NCBI GenBank assembly: GCA_029817715.1
Contig: JARUPY010000162.1
Location: 174,001 to 238,000 of the forward strand
Direction: 5' to 3'
Source: Melastoma dodecandrum
Taxonomy: Eukaryota > Streptophyta > Magnoliopsida > Myrtales > Melastomataceae
DNA length: 64,000 bases
The notes beneath the pieces are model-generated. The model ran no database searches and had not been told where the DNA came from. It worked only from the letters and a program-made list of their open reading frames with translations. The position numbers were made by a program, and so were the translations under genes. Shown here piece by piece: positions 10,593 to 22,414 of this stretch; positions within the stretch are counted from its first letter, which is position 1; every line of letters begins with the position of its first letter.

Positions 10593-12232
10593 GAAATCAG
10601 GTAAAGCCAGAATAGGGGTAGAGATTTAAGTTTATCAAAAGATTCTTGAGCTGCAGCATCCCACTGGAAGGCATCCTTCTTCAATAGATTAGTGAGTGGC
10701 CGACAGATCACACCATAACCCCGAATGAATCTCCTATAATATCCACTTAATCCCAAAAATCCACACAGCTGTTTGACAGTACTAGGGACTGGCCAATCAT
10801 TAACCGCCTGGATCTTCTTTGGATCTGTTGAAACACCATTTTTATCAATATAGTGTCCCAAGTACTCCACCTTTGCACAACCAAAGGCACACTTGGACTT
10901 CTCAGCAAAAAGTGTATGCTGCCGCAACACAGCTAAAGTCTGCCGTAAATGTTTCACATGATCCTCCAAGGTTGCGCTATACACCAATATATCGTCAAAG
11001 AACACCAAAATGAATTTTCGCAAGTAAGGCCGGAATATAGAGTTCATCAACCCCTGAAAAGTAGATGGAGCATTAGTAAGACCGAAAGGCATAACAAGAA
11101 ACTCATAATGCCCATCATAAGTGCGGAAAGCAGTCTGATGAACATCCTCGGGCAACATTCTGATTTGATGATAGCCTGCACGCAATTCTATCTTAGAGAA
11201 GATGACGGAGCCGTATAATTCGTCCAATAACTCTTCGATTATTGGGATTGGGTACTTATCCTTCACTGTATTCTGATTCAGCTGCCTATAATCAATGCAC
11301 ATGCGCCATGTTCCATCTTTCTTTTTCACCAACACCACAGGGGAAGAAAAGGAACTTCTACTCGGCTGTATAACACCTGACTCCAACAATTCTGTCACCA
11401 TCTGTTCAATTACATCCTTCTCAACTGAAGAATGTCGATATGGTCGTATATTTATTCCACAGACACCATCCTTCAAGGAAATGGAATGATCATGACCACG
11501 GAATGGTGGTAAACCTCGAGGTTCTTGGAACACATCTGCAAACTCTTCCAACACTACTGTCATATCTGGGCAAGGTGCTTCTATTGTTGATAATTGATTC
11601 AAGGTAATCGATTTAGAATTCCAAATGAGAGTTGTCAACTGATTAATACCCGATTTGGCTAAATTTTTCCCATGCACCAGCTGACACCTCCTATCATTTA
11701 GATTCCCAGAATTACCCTTTAACACAACCTCTTGACCTGCCCAACAAAACATCATTCTTGACAATTGAAAGTTCCAAACTATGTCACCCAACTGTGCTAG
11801 CCATTTGACACCCAAAATCATCTCACACCCCTGTAAAGGTAGCACATAGAAATCGGCTGAGAAGGTATGACCCTGCATCTCCCAAGTAAATCGTTTCATC
11901 ATCCGATTGCTAACCCGCCTGCTTCCTACCATCAGCTACCACCACCTGTACTGGTTGAATAGCTGTAGCTGAGAAATGCAACCCCTTAATCACGCTATCA
12001 TCCACAAAATTGTGGGTACTACCCAAATCAACCAATATATGTAAGCCTCTCCGCCGTACTTCCCAGTAATCCTCATAGTTTGTACCCCGCTCTCTCCAAT
12101 ATCTCCATTCAAAGCATGTAAGGTTATCTTTATTTCCTCCATTCCGGTTTCCTCATATCTATTAACAAGTTCTCCATCCTCCCCTCCTCTGCTTCTTCCA
12201 CTATTAAAGAGAAGAGTTGCCGTTTTGAACAT
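10514..12232 (-). pseudogene. Protease and reverse transcriptase of the Ty3/gypsy element
   Basis: The frame 11932-10514 carries the end of the aspartic protease (GCEMILGVKWL) and a full reverse transcriptase: VVLVKKKDGTWRMCIDYRQL, MPFGLTNAPSTFQ and the catalytic box FFDDILVYS. The preceding protease part lies in another frame (12232-11990). The frame shifts again near 10600 into RNase H. The RT core motifs themselves look intact. Confidence 0.88.
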
Positions 12233-13343
12233 ATGCGGTTCCTGTTAAACGGTTCATTACAGCCGAAGCATAATCCTTTAAGTCGCCGTTCTTCAATTTC
12301 CTCTTGGCTCAATCTTCTCCTTAATCCTAGCACCACTTGCCCTTTAACCTCCTGCGTTCGAGTATCCTGCATTCAAGTAGCATTAGTTCCAGAATGGTTC
12401 CCCATAGATTGTAGTGGATATCGACTGTTTCCCTGAGCAACCATCTTTTGAGGAATTGATCCAGTTCCCTTGCTAAATCCCACATTACCACCATGATCAG
12501 GAACTAATGATCGAATTATTCCTCTTTCCCACCTATTTCCCCCTCTATGAACTGTTTCAGGTGGTACATCATGACTGATTATCCTAGCATTAGCCTGCAC
12601 ACTTACTAAATCCACTGGTTTAAGCAACCACGGCATGCTTCTGTACTCTTCCTTCAACCCATTGATAAACAAACTTACTTGAAATGGTATTGGTAAGTCC
12701 TCCTTCTCCAAAACCTTCCTCAAGCAAGCGTCAAACTCCTCCATATAAGCGTAAAGATTATCCATCTCGCCCTCTTGCTTCAAATGCTTCATTCGACCCA
12801 TAGGATCTGCAAAGACTTTCTTGCCGAACCTCTTAGTTAAAGCCAATACATATTCTTCCCATTCCAGCACTTCCTCAATACCCCGATTCCTAATGAAGGT
12901 ATAGTGCCATTGCAATGCATCACCAAACATATATAGGGATGCGAGTTTGACCTTCTTAGCTTCTGGCTCCCTCTCAAATTCAAAGTATCTATTGCTTTTA
13001 TAAAGCCAATCTTCCATATTTGAACCATCAAAATCAAGGAACTCTACCTTAGGCATCGCAAATTGGGCAACACTGTCAACCTGCAGATTCATCATGTCCT
13101 CCAACCCTGACTTCACAGCGACAGGCCTTGCCACCACAGTTCCCGATTCCACCTCTCGATTCATTTGCGCCACCTTCTCCAGCGAATCAGGTGAGTCTGA
13201 ATAACCTCCCATTTAGAATCAGATTGTACCTGCATATCCTTGATTTGCTTTGTGATCATCTCCATCCGATCCACCAAACTTTCAACTAACTCATTTGTAA
13301 CATCTTGATCCTTCTTTAACTCGAGTAATCTTGTATCCACCAT
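12130..13343 (-). pseudogene. Gag and zinc-knuckle region of the Ty3/gypsy element
   Basis: A likely start at 13343 opens a short coiled-coil-like N-terminus. The frame then changes near 13200, and 13212-12373 encodes the retrotransposon gag domain (PKVEFLDFDGSNMEDWLYKS, ALQWHYTF, FINGLKEEYR). A further frame (12372-12130) holds a degenerate zinc knuckle, CFGCNEPFNRNRIC, in which the His spacing is lost. At least two frame breaks show this gag is not translatable as one protein. Confidence 0.8.
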
Positions 13344-13360
13344 GATTACCGGAGTTTCGA

Positions 13361-13374
13361 AGCTCTGATACCCT
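13361..13374 (-). other. tRNA-Met primer binding site
   Basis: On the minus strand GGTATCAGAGCT lies just inside the 5' LTR. It matches the common plant retrotransposon primer site complementary to the 3' end of initiator tRNA-Met. Confidence 0.8.
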
Positions 13375-13820
13375 TGATGCTTGAATTTCCAAATGAAAAT
13401 AACTCCAGCCAAATGTAACAGTAGCTACAGAATGTAAATTGGCCTTTCAAGGCTCAACACCTCATCTCCGGACTACTGACCACCACTACAGCTCCGACTC
13501 ACTCGCCAACGTCTCCGCCACTCTCCAGCTTTTCCCCCATTACACTAACAACCTTCCCCCTCCTTCCCCTCGGGATTCTGAATGTCTAACTAACTACCCC
13601 TGTACTCTCGCCCAACCCTTCTTAATATGTTTTTCCCTTTGGGCCTTTTAACAGACAAATGGGCCGACCCTCTAACATTAACCCAGCCCATGCTTATAAC
13701 GACCGTTAACCGTTATTTCCCCAACCTTCACAATCATCTTCACCTCATACAGCAGCAACCTGATAAGCTCCAGCTCCAGCTCCCTACACCAAATGACCCG
13801 CGAATCCATACCACACATCA
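13375..13820 (-). repeat. 5' LTR of the Ty3/gypsy element
   Basis: 446 bp. It is the right-hand LTR and the 5' LTR in element orientation, followed directly by the TCCTG duplication. It holds three CTCCAG-like units near its end where the other LTR has two. Confidence 0.92.
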
Positions 13821-13825
13821 TCCTG

Positions 13826-14050
13826 CTCTGCCGAGAATCCAATCTTGGACCAATATGAATCTAAATCGGTGATTTGCGGCTTGTCAAATGGAAATAAAGA
13901 TGCAGAACTGGAACAAAATTCAATGAAAGAAAGCTCATATAGGAGAATAACTGAAGAGCTTGCAGATTCAGTCCAGAATGCCCCAATTGAAGGCTCTTTA
14001 ATCAAGAACAAAGTTCTTGATGGATCATGTCCCAACCAAAGATAAACTTG
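13826..14050 (+). pseudogene. Probable FAB1C/D-type gene remnant (fragment 2)
   Basis: An open frame of about 70 codons runs from the Ty3/gypsy target duplication to a stop at 14044. It reads a polar, acidic sequence with SYRRITEELADSV and EGSLIKNKVLDG. A further LDPREALE-like piece continues in a shifted frame. Codon-like composition and the flanking fragments suggest host coding sequence. The FAB1 assignment is tentative and rests on fragment 1, fragment 3 and neighbouring genes. Confidence 0.3.
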
Positions 14051-14164
14051 ATCCCAGAGAAGCATTAGAATGACAAGTCTGATATCACCTGATCACTTGC
14101 ATGTCGGAACAACCATCCTGAGCTTGTCAAACTTATCCATCTCAGATGTTATCACAAACTCAAG

Positions 14165-14735
14165 TGGGTGTTAAGGTCTCCCTGTGCCAGATTTGGTGCA
14201 ACCAAACTGATGCATGGGAAGAGCTTGGGGTTGGAAGCTGTAGCTGAAGTTAGGGTTGGAAGTGAGATTGAAGCTCAGTTGCAGGTGGAAATGGAGGGTA
14301 TCGAATCACACGAGGGGGTAAGTGGGAAGCGGGTCGGATCGAAAAGGGTCGGGTCGGCAAAAGGAGGGGATCAGGCTGAAGAAGGGCCATGAAGGACGAA
14401 AGTGAAAGAAATAAAAGAAATTAGGACAAAAAGAAGGAAAGAGGAGGAAGTTGATAACAGAATGTTGTTATCCAGCGCCACCGCGTACACAGCAGCGGGA
14501 GGCATTGCGAGGAGGGAATAAATATAGGTTTTTCTGCCATTAGTTAGGATACGAGAATGAGGATATTGTGGATAAGGGGGAAGGTTATGACCACCGACCT
14601 GTGATGGTGATTTCGGGGTTATTTGTGTGTTTTCTTTGGTTTTTGGGTGATGGTGTGGTGCGAAACTTGGGTTTTCTGATTTATCTAAGGAGGTTCAGCT
14701 TCGTTGGTGTTGGGTTTTGGAATTTCGGTGTCCCA
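14165..14735 (+). repeat. 5' LTR of the gag-protease element
   Basis: About 571 bp, ending GTGTCCCA. From 14245 onward it matches 16393-16939, though the right copy carries an extra block of several dozen bases. The first 80 bp have no counterpart in the right LTR. Confidence 0.7.
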
Positions 14736-14737
14736 AG

Positions 14738-14750
14738 TGGTATCAGAGCA
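14738..14750 (+). other. tRNA-Met primer binding site
   Basis: TGGTATCAGAGCA lies two bases after the left LTR and matches initiator tRNA-Met priming. Confidence 0.8.
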
Positions 14751-14777
14751 TCGTTGCTCAACCTCCTTGAGTGTGGA

Positions 14778-16330
14778 ATGCCCGTGGCCGACGGGACAAG
14801 ATCGAAGGTGGCACGGATGGAGACAGATATAGTGAAGGAAGTGTTACAAGAATTGGTGAGGAATTTCGAGGAACTGAGAGTTAAGGTGGAGATAATGGAG
14901 GGACGGAAGGGGGTTCTTCCGAGGAGGATTATGATGCGAGAGCAAGGCGAGAGGGAAGACAACTGTAGCAGGACAATTGGTCAACAGACCCTGCAAGGTC
15001 GAGTTTCCCACTTTCGATGGCTTGCAAGTGCAGGAATGGATTTTCCAAAGTGAGCGTTTCTTTGAACTTGATGCAGCTCTAGTGGAATTGAAAGTCAGGA
15101 TTGCATTAATCCATCTCTCAAGCTTGGCGGTTGAATGGCATTATGCCTTTCTTAAGGGAAGAGATCTGGGCGGAGTGGTGAGCTGGGAAGAGTAATCAGC
15201 AGCCATGCTTCTCCATTTTGGGCCAAACAAGATGACGCGCCCCATTGTGATGTTAAGGGGACTGAAGGAGAACGAAAACTTGTCTGAATAAATTGATGAA
15301 TTCATTTCCTTGGTGACTGAGGTTGAACTATCGAGTGAGGATCAAGTGGCCCTGTTTATAGGTGGTCTTAGAAAAGAAAACAGGAAGTTGGTGATGAACC
15401 TAGATCATTGCATCAGGCCATTGCTATAGCTAAGATCCTTTGGAATGACGATGATGACACTCAGGGCAGGGGAAAAAAGTTAATCACAAGGGACGGATGG
15501 ATTCGTGGCAAGGATAGAAAACTATGCCCATAGTTCCAGTAGCAAGTGGAGTCACCAAATGGCCCATGAATAATAGGACAGCAGAAGGAGGAAACAGAGG
15601 AACTAATGGGTATATGACGAGAACGTCGTCGTACCAACCGCCACATAAAAGATTGACCCCGGCGGAGATGGAGGATAAGAGAATGAATGGATTGTTTTTG
15701 GTGTGACGAGAAGTACACCTTCAACCATAAATGCAATAATAGGAAACTCTACTCAATTGTCTTGGAGGCGGAGGATTCAAATTTGGAAGTTGGAAAGGAA
15801 CAGGAAACTGAAGAACGGGAAGAATTGGATAATACACCCATCATGACTCTACACACTTTGCATGGAGTATCGATGTCTTTCAAAAATCGAACCATGAAGG
15901 TGGTCGGGAGGTATAACAAGAGGAAGTTAACTATCTTGGTGGATTCGGAAAGTACACATAGTTTTCTGGATGTGGGCGTAGCCAAACAGATTGAGTGCAC
16001 AATCAAGAGTATCACTAGAAAAGGGGTGATGATTGCAAATGGTGAGAGGATGTCTTGCAATTCAATGGTGCAGGAATTTGAGTGGGAAATGCAAGGTGAA
16101 AAATATGTGACTGATGTGCTCTTAATGTCTCTTAAGGGATGTGAAATGATTTTGGGAATGGAATGACTGCATTCTTTGGGTATGATACAGTGGGATTTTC
16201 CTAGTTTATCCATGCAATTTCAAAAGGAAGGAAGGGAGGTTAAACTGGTGGCAGCTGATGGCGAATTTGTGAAGATAAAGGCAGGGGTGTTTTCTCGTCA
16301 AGGAAGTGACATGGGGTTAATGATTGTTCC
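14778..16330 (+). pseudogene. Gag and aspartic protease remnant
   Basis: Pieces in different frames read: a coiled N-terminus (from 14778), gag with FPTFDGLQVQEWIFQSERFF and VEWHYAF (14980-15195), gag continuing with stops to about 15410, a zinc knuckle CFWCDEKYTFNHKC (near 15692), and a protease (15850-16166). The protease active site reads VDSEST instead of the conserved D-S/T-G, so the catalytic glycine is Glu. GCEMILGME marks the protease end, followed by VAADGEFVKI. At least three stops or frameshifts are present. Confidence 0.75.
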
Positions 16331-16392
16331 TAAACTGAATCAGTGTGAGACACTAGAGGGTGAAACAAGACTGTCAAACCAGATACAACAGC

Positions 16393-16939
16393 TGAAGTTA
16401 GGGTTGGAAGTGAGATTGAAGCTCAGTTGCAGGTGGAACTGGAGGAGATCGGATCTCACGAGGGGGTAAGTAGGAAGCTGGTCGGATTGGAAAGGGTCTA
16501 GTCGGCAAAAGGAGGGGATCGGGCTGATGAAGGGGGCCGAATCAAAGGGCCATGAGGACTTGTGAGCCGGGCTGACAGCAAGAAGGGCCGTGAAGGACAA
16601 AAGTGAAAGAAATAGAAGAAAGGAGGACAAAAAGAAGGAAAGAGGAGGAAGTTGATAACATAATGTTGTTATCCAGCGCACGCGGTGGCGGGAGGCACTG
16701 CGGGGAGGGAATAAATATAGGTTTTTCTGCTATTAGTTAGGATACGAGAATGAGGATATTGTAGATAAGGGGGAAGGTTATGACCACCGGCCTGTGGTGG
16801 TGATTTCAGGGTTATTTGTGTGTTGCTTTTTTTTTTTTTTTGTTTTTTGGGTGATGGTGTGGTGCGAGACTTGTTTTTTCTGGTTTATCTAAGGAGGTTC
16901 AGCTTCGTTGGTGTTGGGATCTGGAATTTCTATGTCCCA
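16393..16939 (+). repeat. 3' LTR, 5'-truncated
   Basis: It begins inside the LTR at TGAAGTTAGG and ends at ATGTCCCA. It contains a T-rich run (16827-16842) absent from the left LTR. Confidence 0.75.
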
Positions 16940-17099
16940 CAAACTCACAGAGCATCGATGCATGGATTTGGACATCGTTTTCAGAGATCCAGGAAATACA
17001 TGTAAGTGAACTTCGAAGAGGTTGCGAACGAAGCAGCTTGTCTGCACTTAAGCTGTTGACCGGCTAAGAAGGAATGGAAGTAACTGGACCCTGCCAAGA

Positions 17100-17990
17100 G
17101 AATAAAGAGGCAGTGGAAGGGCCGAATGCTAATGCCGTAGGGAAGACTGAGGGGGCCCATGTAGATAAAAAGGCAATGTAGTAATTGCAAAGAAAAGCTT
17201 GTTGTAGAGGTTGTTTATAACAGACAATGTATGCAGACATAAAAGACAGAAAGTAATGAAAATGAAGGCATTCTGTTGCTGGCGATTTTGGGATTTGTTT
17301 CTCGGCATTAGCTCACAAAGGTTTCTCCAGAAATTATGAGCCTTCTAGTGGCCAAACAACTGAGATGTTCCCCACAGGTCTGCAATTGATTTCTGAAGAA
17401 GGTTCCATGCTGCACATTCCTCACGATAATGATGCTTACATGGTGTCCGACTTTGAAGGAGAACTATCCAGCTTGCTTTCTGTATTGGCTCTTCTCAAAG
17501 ATCAGCCTGCAGTAGAAGAATCTAACATTGATGATAGCCACTTGGACACCAGAGTGGCTATTAGAGCAACTGAGAGTCTGCATAACTCAATCCGACTTCC
17601 TTCAATGCCATCCGTTCATTCATCACCAAACAGCTCGTTTGAGTCAAAATCCCTCAACTCCCCGAACATTGTTTTCTCAGAAGAGTCACATTTATCCAGC
17701 TTAGACAGACTAGCATTATTAGATTCTTTGAATCCTATTGGAGCGTCGAAGGCTAGTGAATTCCCGAAAAGGACAGTGCACCAAGAGACTAGTTTTGGGG
17801 GTGGATGGCGTTGTCTAGTCAGCCTTCCTCACCCGCCTCAAATTCATTGAAAACCTCCACGAAGAAATTGAAAAGGAACATGATACAAGGTGGTGGGGAT
17901 GTGTGTTTTTGCATGAGTTCTGAACTGGATAGCTTTGTTCCAATTCAAGAAATAAGTTAGGTTTCAAAATTCATCAAATAATGTCTTGAA
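17100..17990 (+). pseudogene. Probable FAB1C/D-type gene remnant (fragment 3)
   Basis: The longest frame is 17365-17850 (161 codons), with open sequence just upstream (YEPSSGQTTEMFPTG). Its content is EGELSSLLSVLALLKDQP followed by serine-rich sequence with acidic spacers. That pattern recalls the disordered stretch between the chaperonin-like and kinase domains of plant FAB1 proteins. A frameshift near 17815 leads to a second serine-rich reading and then stops. No lipid-kinase domain is found downstream, so the gene is not functional here. Confidence in the family name is limited; confidence that this is decayed host coding sequence is higher. Confidence 0.35.
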
Positions 17991-19180
17991 ATTAAATTTA
18001 GTAACTCCGATTTCCACTTTCAAACCTTGAAGTCGATTTTCAATCTGTGCTCCACTAAAGGAATTTGTCAAAATCGACTTTGTCAATTAAAAAAATAACA
18101 CAAAACACCGACTTCACTTGCATTAAGGAAATTAGAATTACAAAATCAGATTTCCTTAAAGTGCATATAATTAGTGTTTATATCTCCGATTTTAGAGCAT
18201 TATTTGGTAAATTTTAAAACTACGTATCTTATTTTTTATGAAATATTTTTCCAATTAACTAATAAACCTGCCGGGGTGGCAGACCCAAAATGCATAATCA
18301 TTGTCTGATTTTTAAATTGGGGATTAAAATCGATAAGCGACTGGTAAACCACTAAACCTCCCCTGATCAAAACAAACCTCAGCAAACTACTCCCAAAGCA
18401 GGTATGAGCACAACTGGTGGTCTATTCATTTGCCCAATTATTGTTTGCCTTCGTCTAGATTTATAATAAATTGATCAGAGGAAAAACTCATAAAAGAAGT
18501 GGGAATTAATTTGTCTTGGCTTAGCAACTTCATGGATATTCGCACACACGCAGAAACAAAGTTGTTCATGTTTATTCCATGCTTATGCTGTCAGGGCCGT
18601 CTCATTTCGTGACAGAAGGCCCAGAAAGGGACGATTTAATATCTTGGATAGCTTTTGAATCAGGTGAAATTCTGAGTCATCATGTGTTGTACTAAAAGCG
18701 GATGTCTCCCCTCCCGCCCCCCCCACCATCTCCCGAATGTAGTTGGCATTAAAAAGGGAAAAGAAATGGGGAAAAGGTCACAGAAAAGAGTTCCCTAAAA
18801 TTCTCAAAAGTTTCTCAAAACATAACAGAGAATGATGGTGGGTGGGGTGGAACAGGTGGTCCAGTAGCAGGAAGACAGCATGAAACTTGCATTAGCAAGA
18901 AATGCATCAGCACACACACACAGATACACACCATCCACCTCAACAACAAACGTCATTGCATCCACTCCTCCCCCAGAAACACAGAAAGGAAAAGTACTCT
19001 TATGAAATCACCTCCCCCAATAACATCCCCAATAACATCCCACAAAAGGACTTGTAGTACTGTAAAGATAAAAAAAAGGTGGGGAGTCCCTCCCAGTGGA
19101 CATTCAGCTGTCTGAAACAAAACTGGGAGAGGATCGGACAGATTCCAACCCCAAATGGAGAGGAGATACACGCCTCACTG
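17990..19180. other. Intergenic sequence
   Basis: AT-rich sequence with a C-run near 18710 and an ACACAC tract near 18910. No gene or element is recognised. Confidence 0.4.
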
Positions 19181-19189
19181 GAAATCATT

Positions 19190-19300
19190 CTTCTCGGGAT
19201 CCTTCCCCCCCCGGCTTTCCTCTTCGTTTTATGCTCTTCGACCCACTTCCTGACTATGCAATCCAGGTCTCTAGCTACCTTCTTCATCCTTCGGATAGTC
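19190..19300 (-). pseudogene. Cytochrome P450 fragment, CYP82-like
   Basis: The minus-strand reading starting at 19287 gives MKKVARDLDCIVRKWVEEHK followed by Lys/Arg residues. This resembles the segment before the I-helix in CYP82-type P450s (x-K-K-x-A-K-E-L-D...W-L-E-E-H-K). After the GGG run the frame shifts to DPEKNDF, the usual next motif, and then stops. No haem-binding cysteine motif is found nearby. Only one short exon piece survives. Confidence 0.4.
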
Positions 19301-22300
19301 TCTGTTACACCAAGAGAGGTGAATTAGTATTAAAGTCTAATTAAGGATTTTTAACTCATTTTCGATAAAATCCACGGCGAAAGAAAGCTTATGTAAAACA
19401 GAATCGTAAAGACAGGTTTCTGTAAGACAGAACGCACGAATGTGATTGCGATTTATTTGATGCACGCAAGACTTTATAATGGTTCGGCAACTTGCCCACA
19501 TCTACTCTTCACCCAAAATTTGGATGGTTATAGTAGCGATTACAGAAAATGATATGAGATCAACCTTCTACAGCACAAACCAGGTTCTGCACCAAAAGTG
19601 ACTCATTAAACAGCACAGACCATAATGTTATGTACCACAGTGACTTGGTGCATGTATTAACGTGACTAACAAAGGTAACCAAGCGCATTCCCCCCGGGAC
19701 AACGACTTCATGATGTATCCCACACGAGCACGTAGCGAACCTTACACAAGCAGACAGCCACCCTTGTTCAAGGATGGATTTTCCTTCCGGCGGCTCCACA
19801 CAACCTGCACGGCCTCCTCGAGATAGCGACTATGTAACAAACTCCATGCAAGCACGTAGCAAGTCCTATGCAAGCACACAACAAACCTCACACAAGCACG
19901 CAGCAAACCCCACGCAAGCAAACAACAGCCTCTGTCCTAGGTTCCTGCACACACAGAACGTTACACTACGTAAGCGGGTTAGTTGGCACATATGGTTGGT
20001 TGAAGATGAAGATGATGAGGAATAATTAGTAGATAGAAGCAAAACTATCCCGTACCCAGAATAAAAGTGAAAGATGAAGAGGTGTCTCGTCTCGGTAGTA
20101 AGGCAGAGATGACAAAAGAAAGTAAATAACATGAGTGATTGGAATAAGTGGTTAAAAACCTTATTCGTTCTTCAGAATTAGGTAATTTACCTCTAGACCT
20201 TGAACTATTCGTTCTATTGATCTCAAAGAAGTTCAATTTTAAACACTAGAATTTTTCTACTCGATCAAATTCACCGTTCAAAAGCTTTTCATTTCCCAAC
20301 GTTCATCCCTTTTCCAAATTATTTTACCCGTGAATATAATTAGTCTTCATTGTTCCTAATCCACGATTTGAGCCCAAATCAGACCCTTGATTTTCCTAAG
20401 CTCGCTGCATCCTTCGTGTATATTGGCTATGCTTGCCCCACTTGTTTGACTTTGTCTAGCAATAGATTTGCCAAATTTCCTAGTTTTTCCGTACGTATAG
20501 CAACAAACGCTACGAACGGTTGAATTGTCGTTACGGTAGGTTGCTGGACCTCATATTAATCAAGTTGACTTGCTCTAGGTTGTTGGAACATGTTAAGATG
20601 TCGATTAAAGTGATCAAGGTTGATGGTCTTGAGTCTTATTCATAAGGGAAAAAAAAAAGAAGGATGTTTACGAGCAAACACGTTGAATATTTGACAAACG
20701 AATATGGGTTCCGTGTAAAAGTATGATGATGTGATCGTCGTAAGTCAATTAAAGAAAAAAACCAACGTACGAGGAAAAATCAATGAACACTTACAACATA
20801 ATGCAACCAAAGAAACTAAGAGTTAATTCTAGTTTCTTTTTGAGACGTGAATGCACTCTCTTTTTTAGTACATGTGAAAAGTCTATTTATACAAATATCC
20901 TAACTACCTATTTAAGATCTCGAGTGGTTTCATTCATGTCACATTCGCTCCTTTTTCTTCTTCGTCCATGTCAAATTCCAATTAATTTTTTAGTCTTACA
21001 ACACGTGTCATTCGTTAGTTTTTAAATTCTTCGTCTGAATGAGTTAGAAACTATCACTCTTTTCTTACGAATGACGGAATCCAGTTGATACTTTAAATCG
21101 TGCTAACTTTAAAATTCAAACGATACCCTTCGATAGTTGTAGACTGATCCGTTAGAATTCGGGCACATAGAACAAAATTTTTAAGCCCAAAATCATCAAA
21201 ATCTCATGGTACGTATATAATATTTTCAATCAATAATAAAAAACTTATCCGAAAAGCGTACCCCTAAATTTCGGCAAACCAAAGAACTTCAGTGAACGAT
21301 CAAGAGCCCTACGTGTGATTCCTTTAGCGGTATTCACGCGCACGTAATCACGAATACCTCTCGACGATCCCTTAGGTGCTAACCTCTTGGATCGCCTGAA
21401 AATATTTTATTTAGGAAGCAAAGAAAGACTTTCGAGATTCTGTATTTCTTATGCCAACACGCCCCCTATTCCAATTTCCTTTTTATTCCATGCTATTAGA
21501 CCATCGCATCCCAAAAGAGGATTAAACAAATCGTATCGTAAAATCATTAATAAGAGTTTCAATTAATATCTTTTGGTTTCTGAAATGTGACGAATGAAAC
21601 TTTAAATAATATTTTAAATTAATTTATATTCTCAGATAGGAACAAAGGTCAACGACATGCATTAATATAATTAAAAAACATTATTTTCTTAAATAAAATA
21701 CCTCGGATATAATATCTAAATAAATATTAAATATTTATTTTATATCCTTTTATTTAATATAAATCGATCGGAATAAATTTATATTCGATCTTGGTCTAAA
21801 TTTTACTTCGGATATTTTAATCCAATTAATTATAATTTTGAAATAAAATGATTAATTTTAGTATCCACTAAAATAATCAAAATAAGGCTCGTGTCGACGT
21901 GCTATGAGTGCGACCCTCTAGGTCCTATATACGAAGGTAACCGTCTAGCAACAGTTTTTACTCATCCAACGTGTTAGGATAATGATCATAAATCATCAAC
22001 CAGTATGAACCGATTACTGTGTAATTCAATTTATTCATCTAACCGACATCCCAATTAATTCGGCGTAAAATACATCATCACCGAATTAATTGTTTTACTT
22101 GATTACCAAGATATAATAGACTCACTTGAATGTAAAACATTCATACCATGGCACGGATTTTAGAGTCATAATATCTCTATTAAGCGGCCAGGATGTCAAC
22201 TCTCTAATCCAAAAGAGCGATGAATCCTATATTGACTCGACACTATTTTCTCTACGTTTTGTCACACACCCAATAATCCGGTTAAAGAATGCTTTTAACA

Positions 22301-22410
22301 ACGTCAAAGCGCATAAACTCCACGCATAGAATAAATGAATGTCTCAATTCAAAAGATTAGTTACACTCGTCCATATAAAGGATTGACCAATGATGTTCAA
22401 TATGTTGTAT
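19300..22410. other. AT-rich repeat debris, LTR-like in places
   Basis: No intact gene is seen. The start (about 19307-19520) reads like the beginning of a plant LTR (GAGAGGTGAATTAG, and ATGGTTCGGCAACTTGCC at 19480). I found no matching second LTR, so an element call is not made. From 20040 to 22400 the sequence is AT-rich, has no coding pattern and leads into the tandem repeat. Confidence 0.35.
19719..19929. repeat. Degenerate 22-bp tandem repeat
   Basis: Units of 22 bp with the core GCAAGCACGTAGCAA run four times in register at 19842, 19864, 19886 and 19908. Two more degenerate units lie upstream near 19719-19762. Identity between neighbours is roughly 65-80% by eye. Confidence 0.65.
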
Positions 22411-22414
22411 TCTC

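Larger units (their letters stand above)
8302..13820 (-). mobile_element. Complete Ty3/gypsy LTR retrotransposon (chromovirus-like), 5519 bp
   Basis: Two LTRs (8302-8741 and 13375-13820) start TGATGC and end CATCA. They flank minus-strand gag, protease, reverse transcriptase, RNase H and integrase. The element is bordered by a perfect 5-bp duplication TCCTG (8297-8301 and 13821-13825). The primer site next to the right LTR is complementary to initiator tRNA-Met, and a purine tract abuts the left LTR. The order RT, RNase H, integrase fixes it as Ty3/gypsy. A chromodomain-like tail and the small size suggest a Reina-like chromovirus (inferred). Counted by eye, the LTRs differ at about 18 positions plus one 6-bp indel, roughly 4%, so the insertion is not very recent. 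Coding frames are interrupted. Confidence 0.92.
14165..16939 (+). mobile_element. Deleted Ty3/gypsy-type LTR element with gag and protease only
   Basis: The left LTR runs from about 14165 (TGGG) to 14735 (CCCA). The right LTR copy, 16393-16939, lacks about the first 80 bp. A tRNA-Met primer site sits at 14738. The interior, about 1.66 kb, encodes gag, a zinc knuckle and a protease, and then jumps directly into the right LTR. Reverse transcriptase, RNase H, integrase, purine tract and the start of the right LTR are all missing. One deletion with its junction at about 16392 explains this. CAAACTCA occurs close to both outer ends (14155-14162 and 16940-16947) and may be the target duplication, but on the left it is separated from the LTR by two bases, so the borders are approximate. 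Confidence 0.75.
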
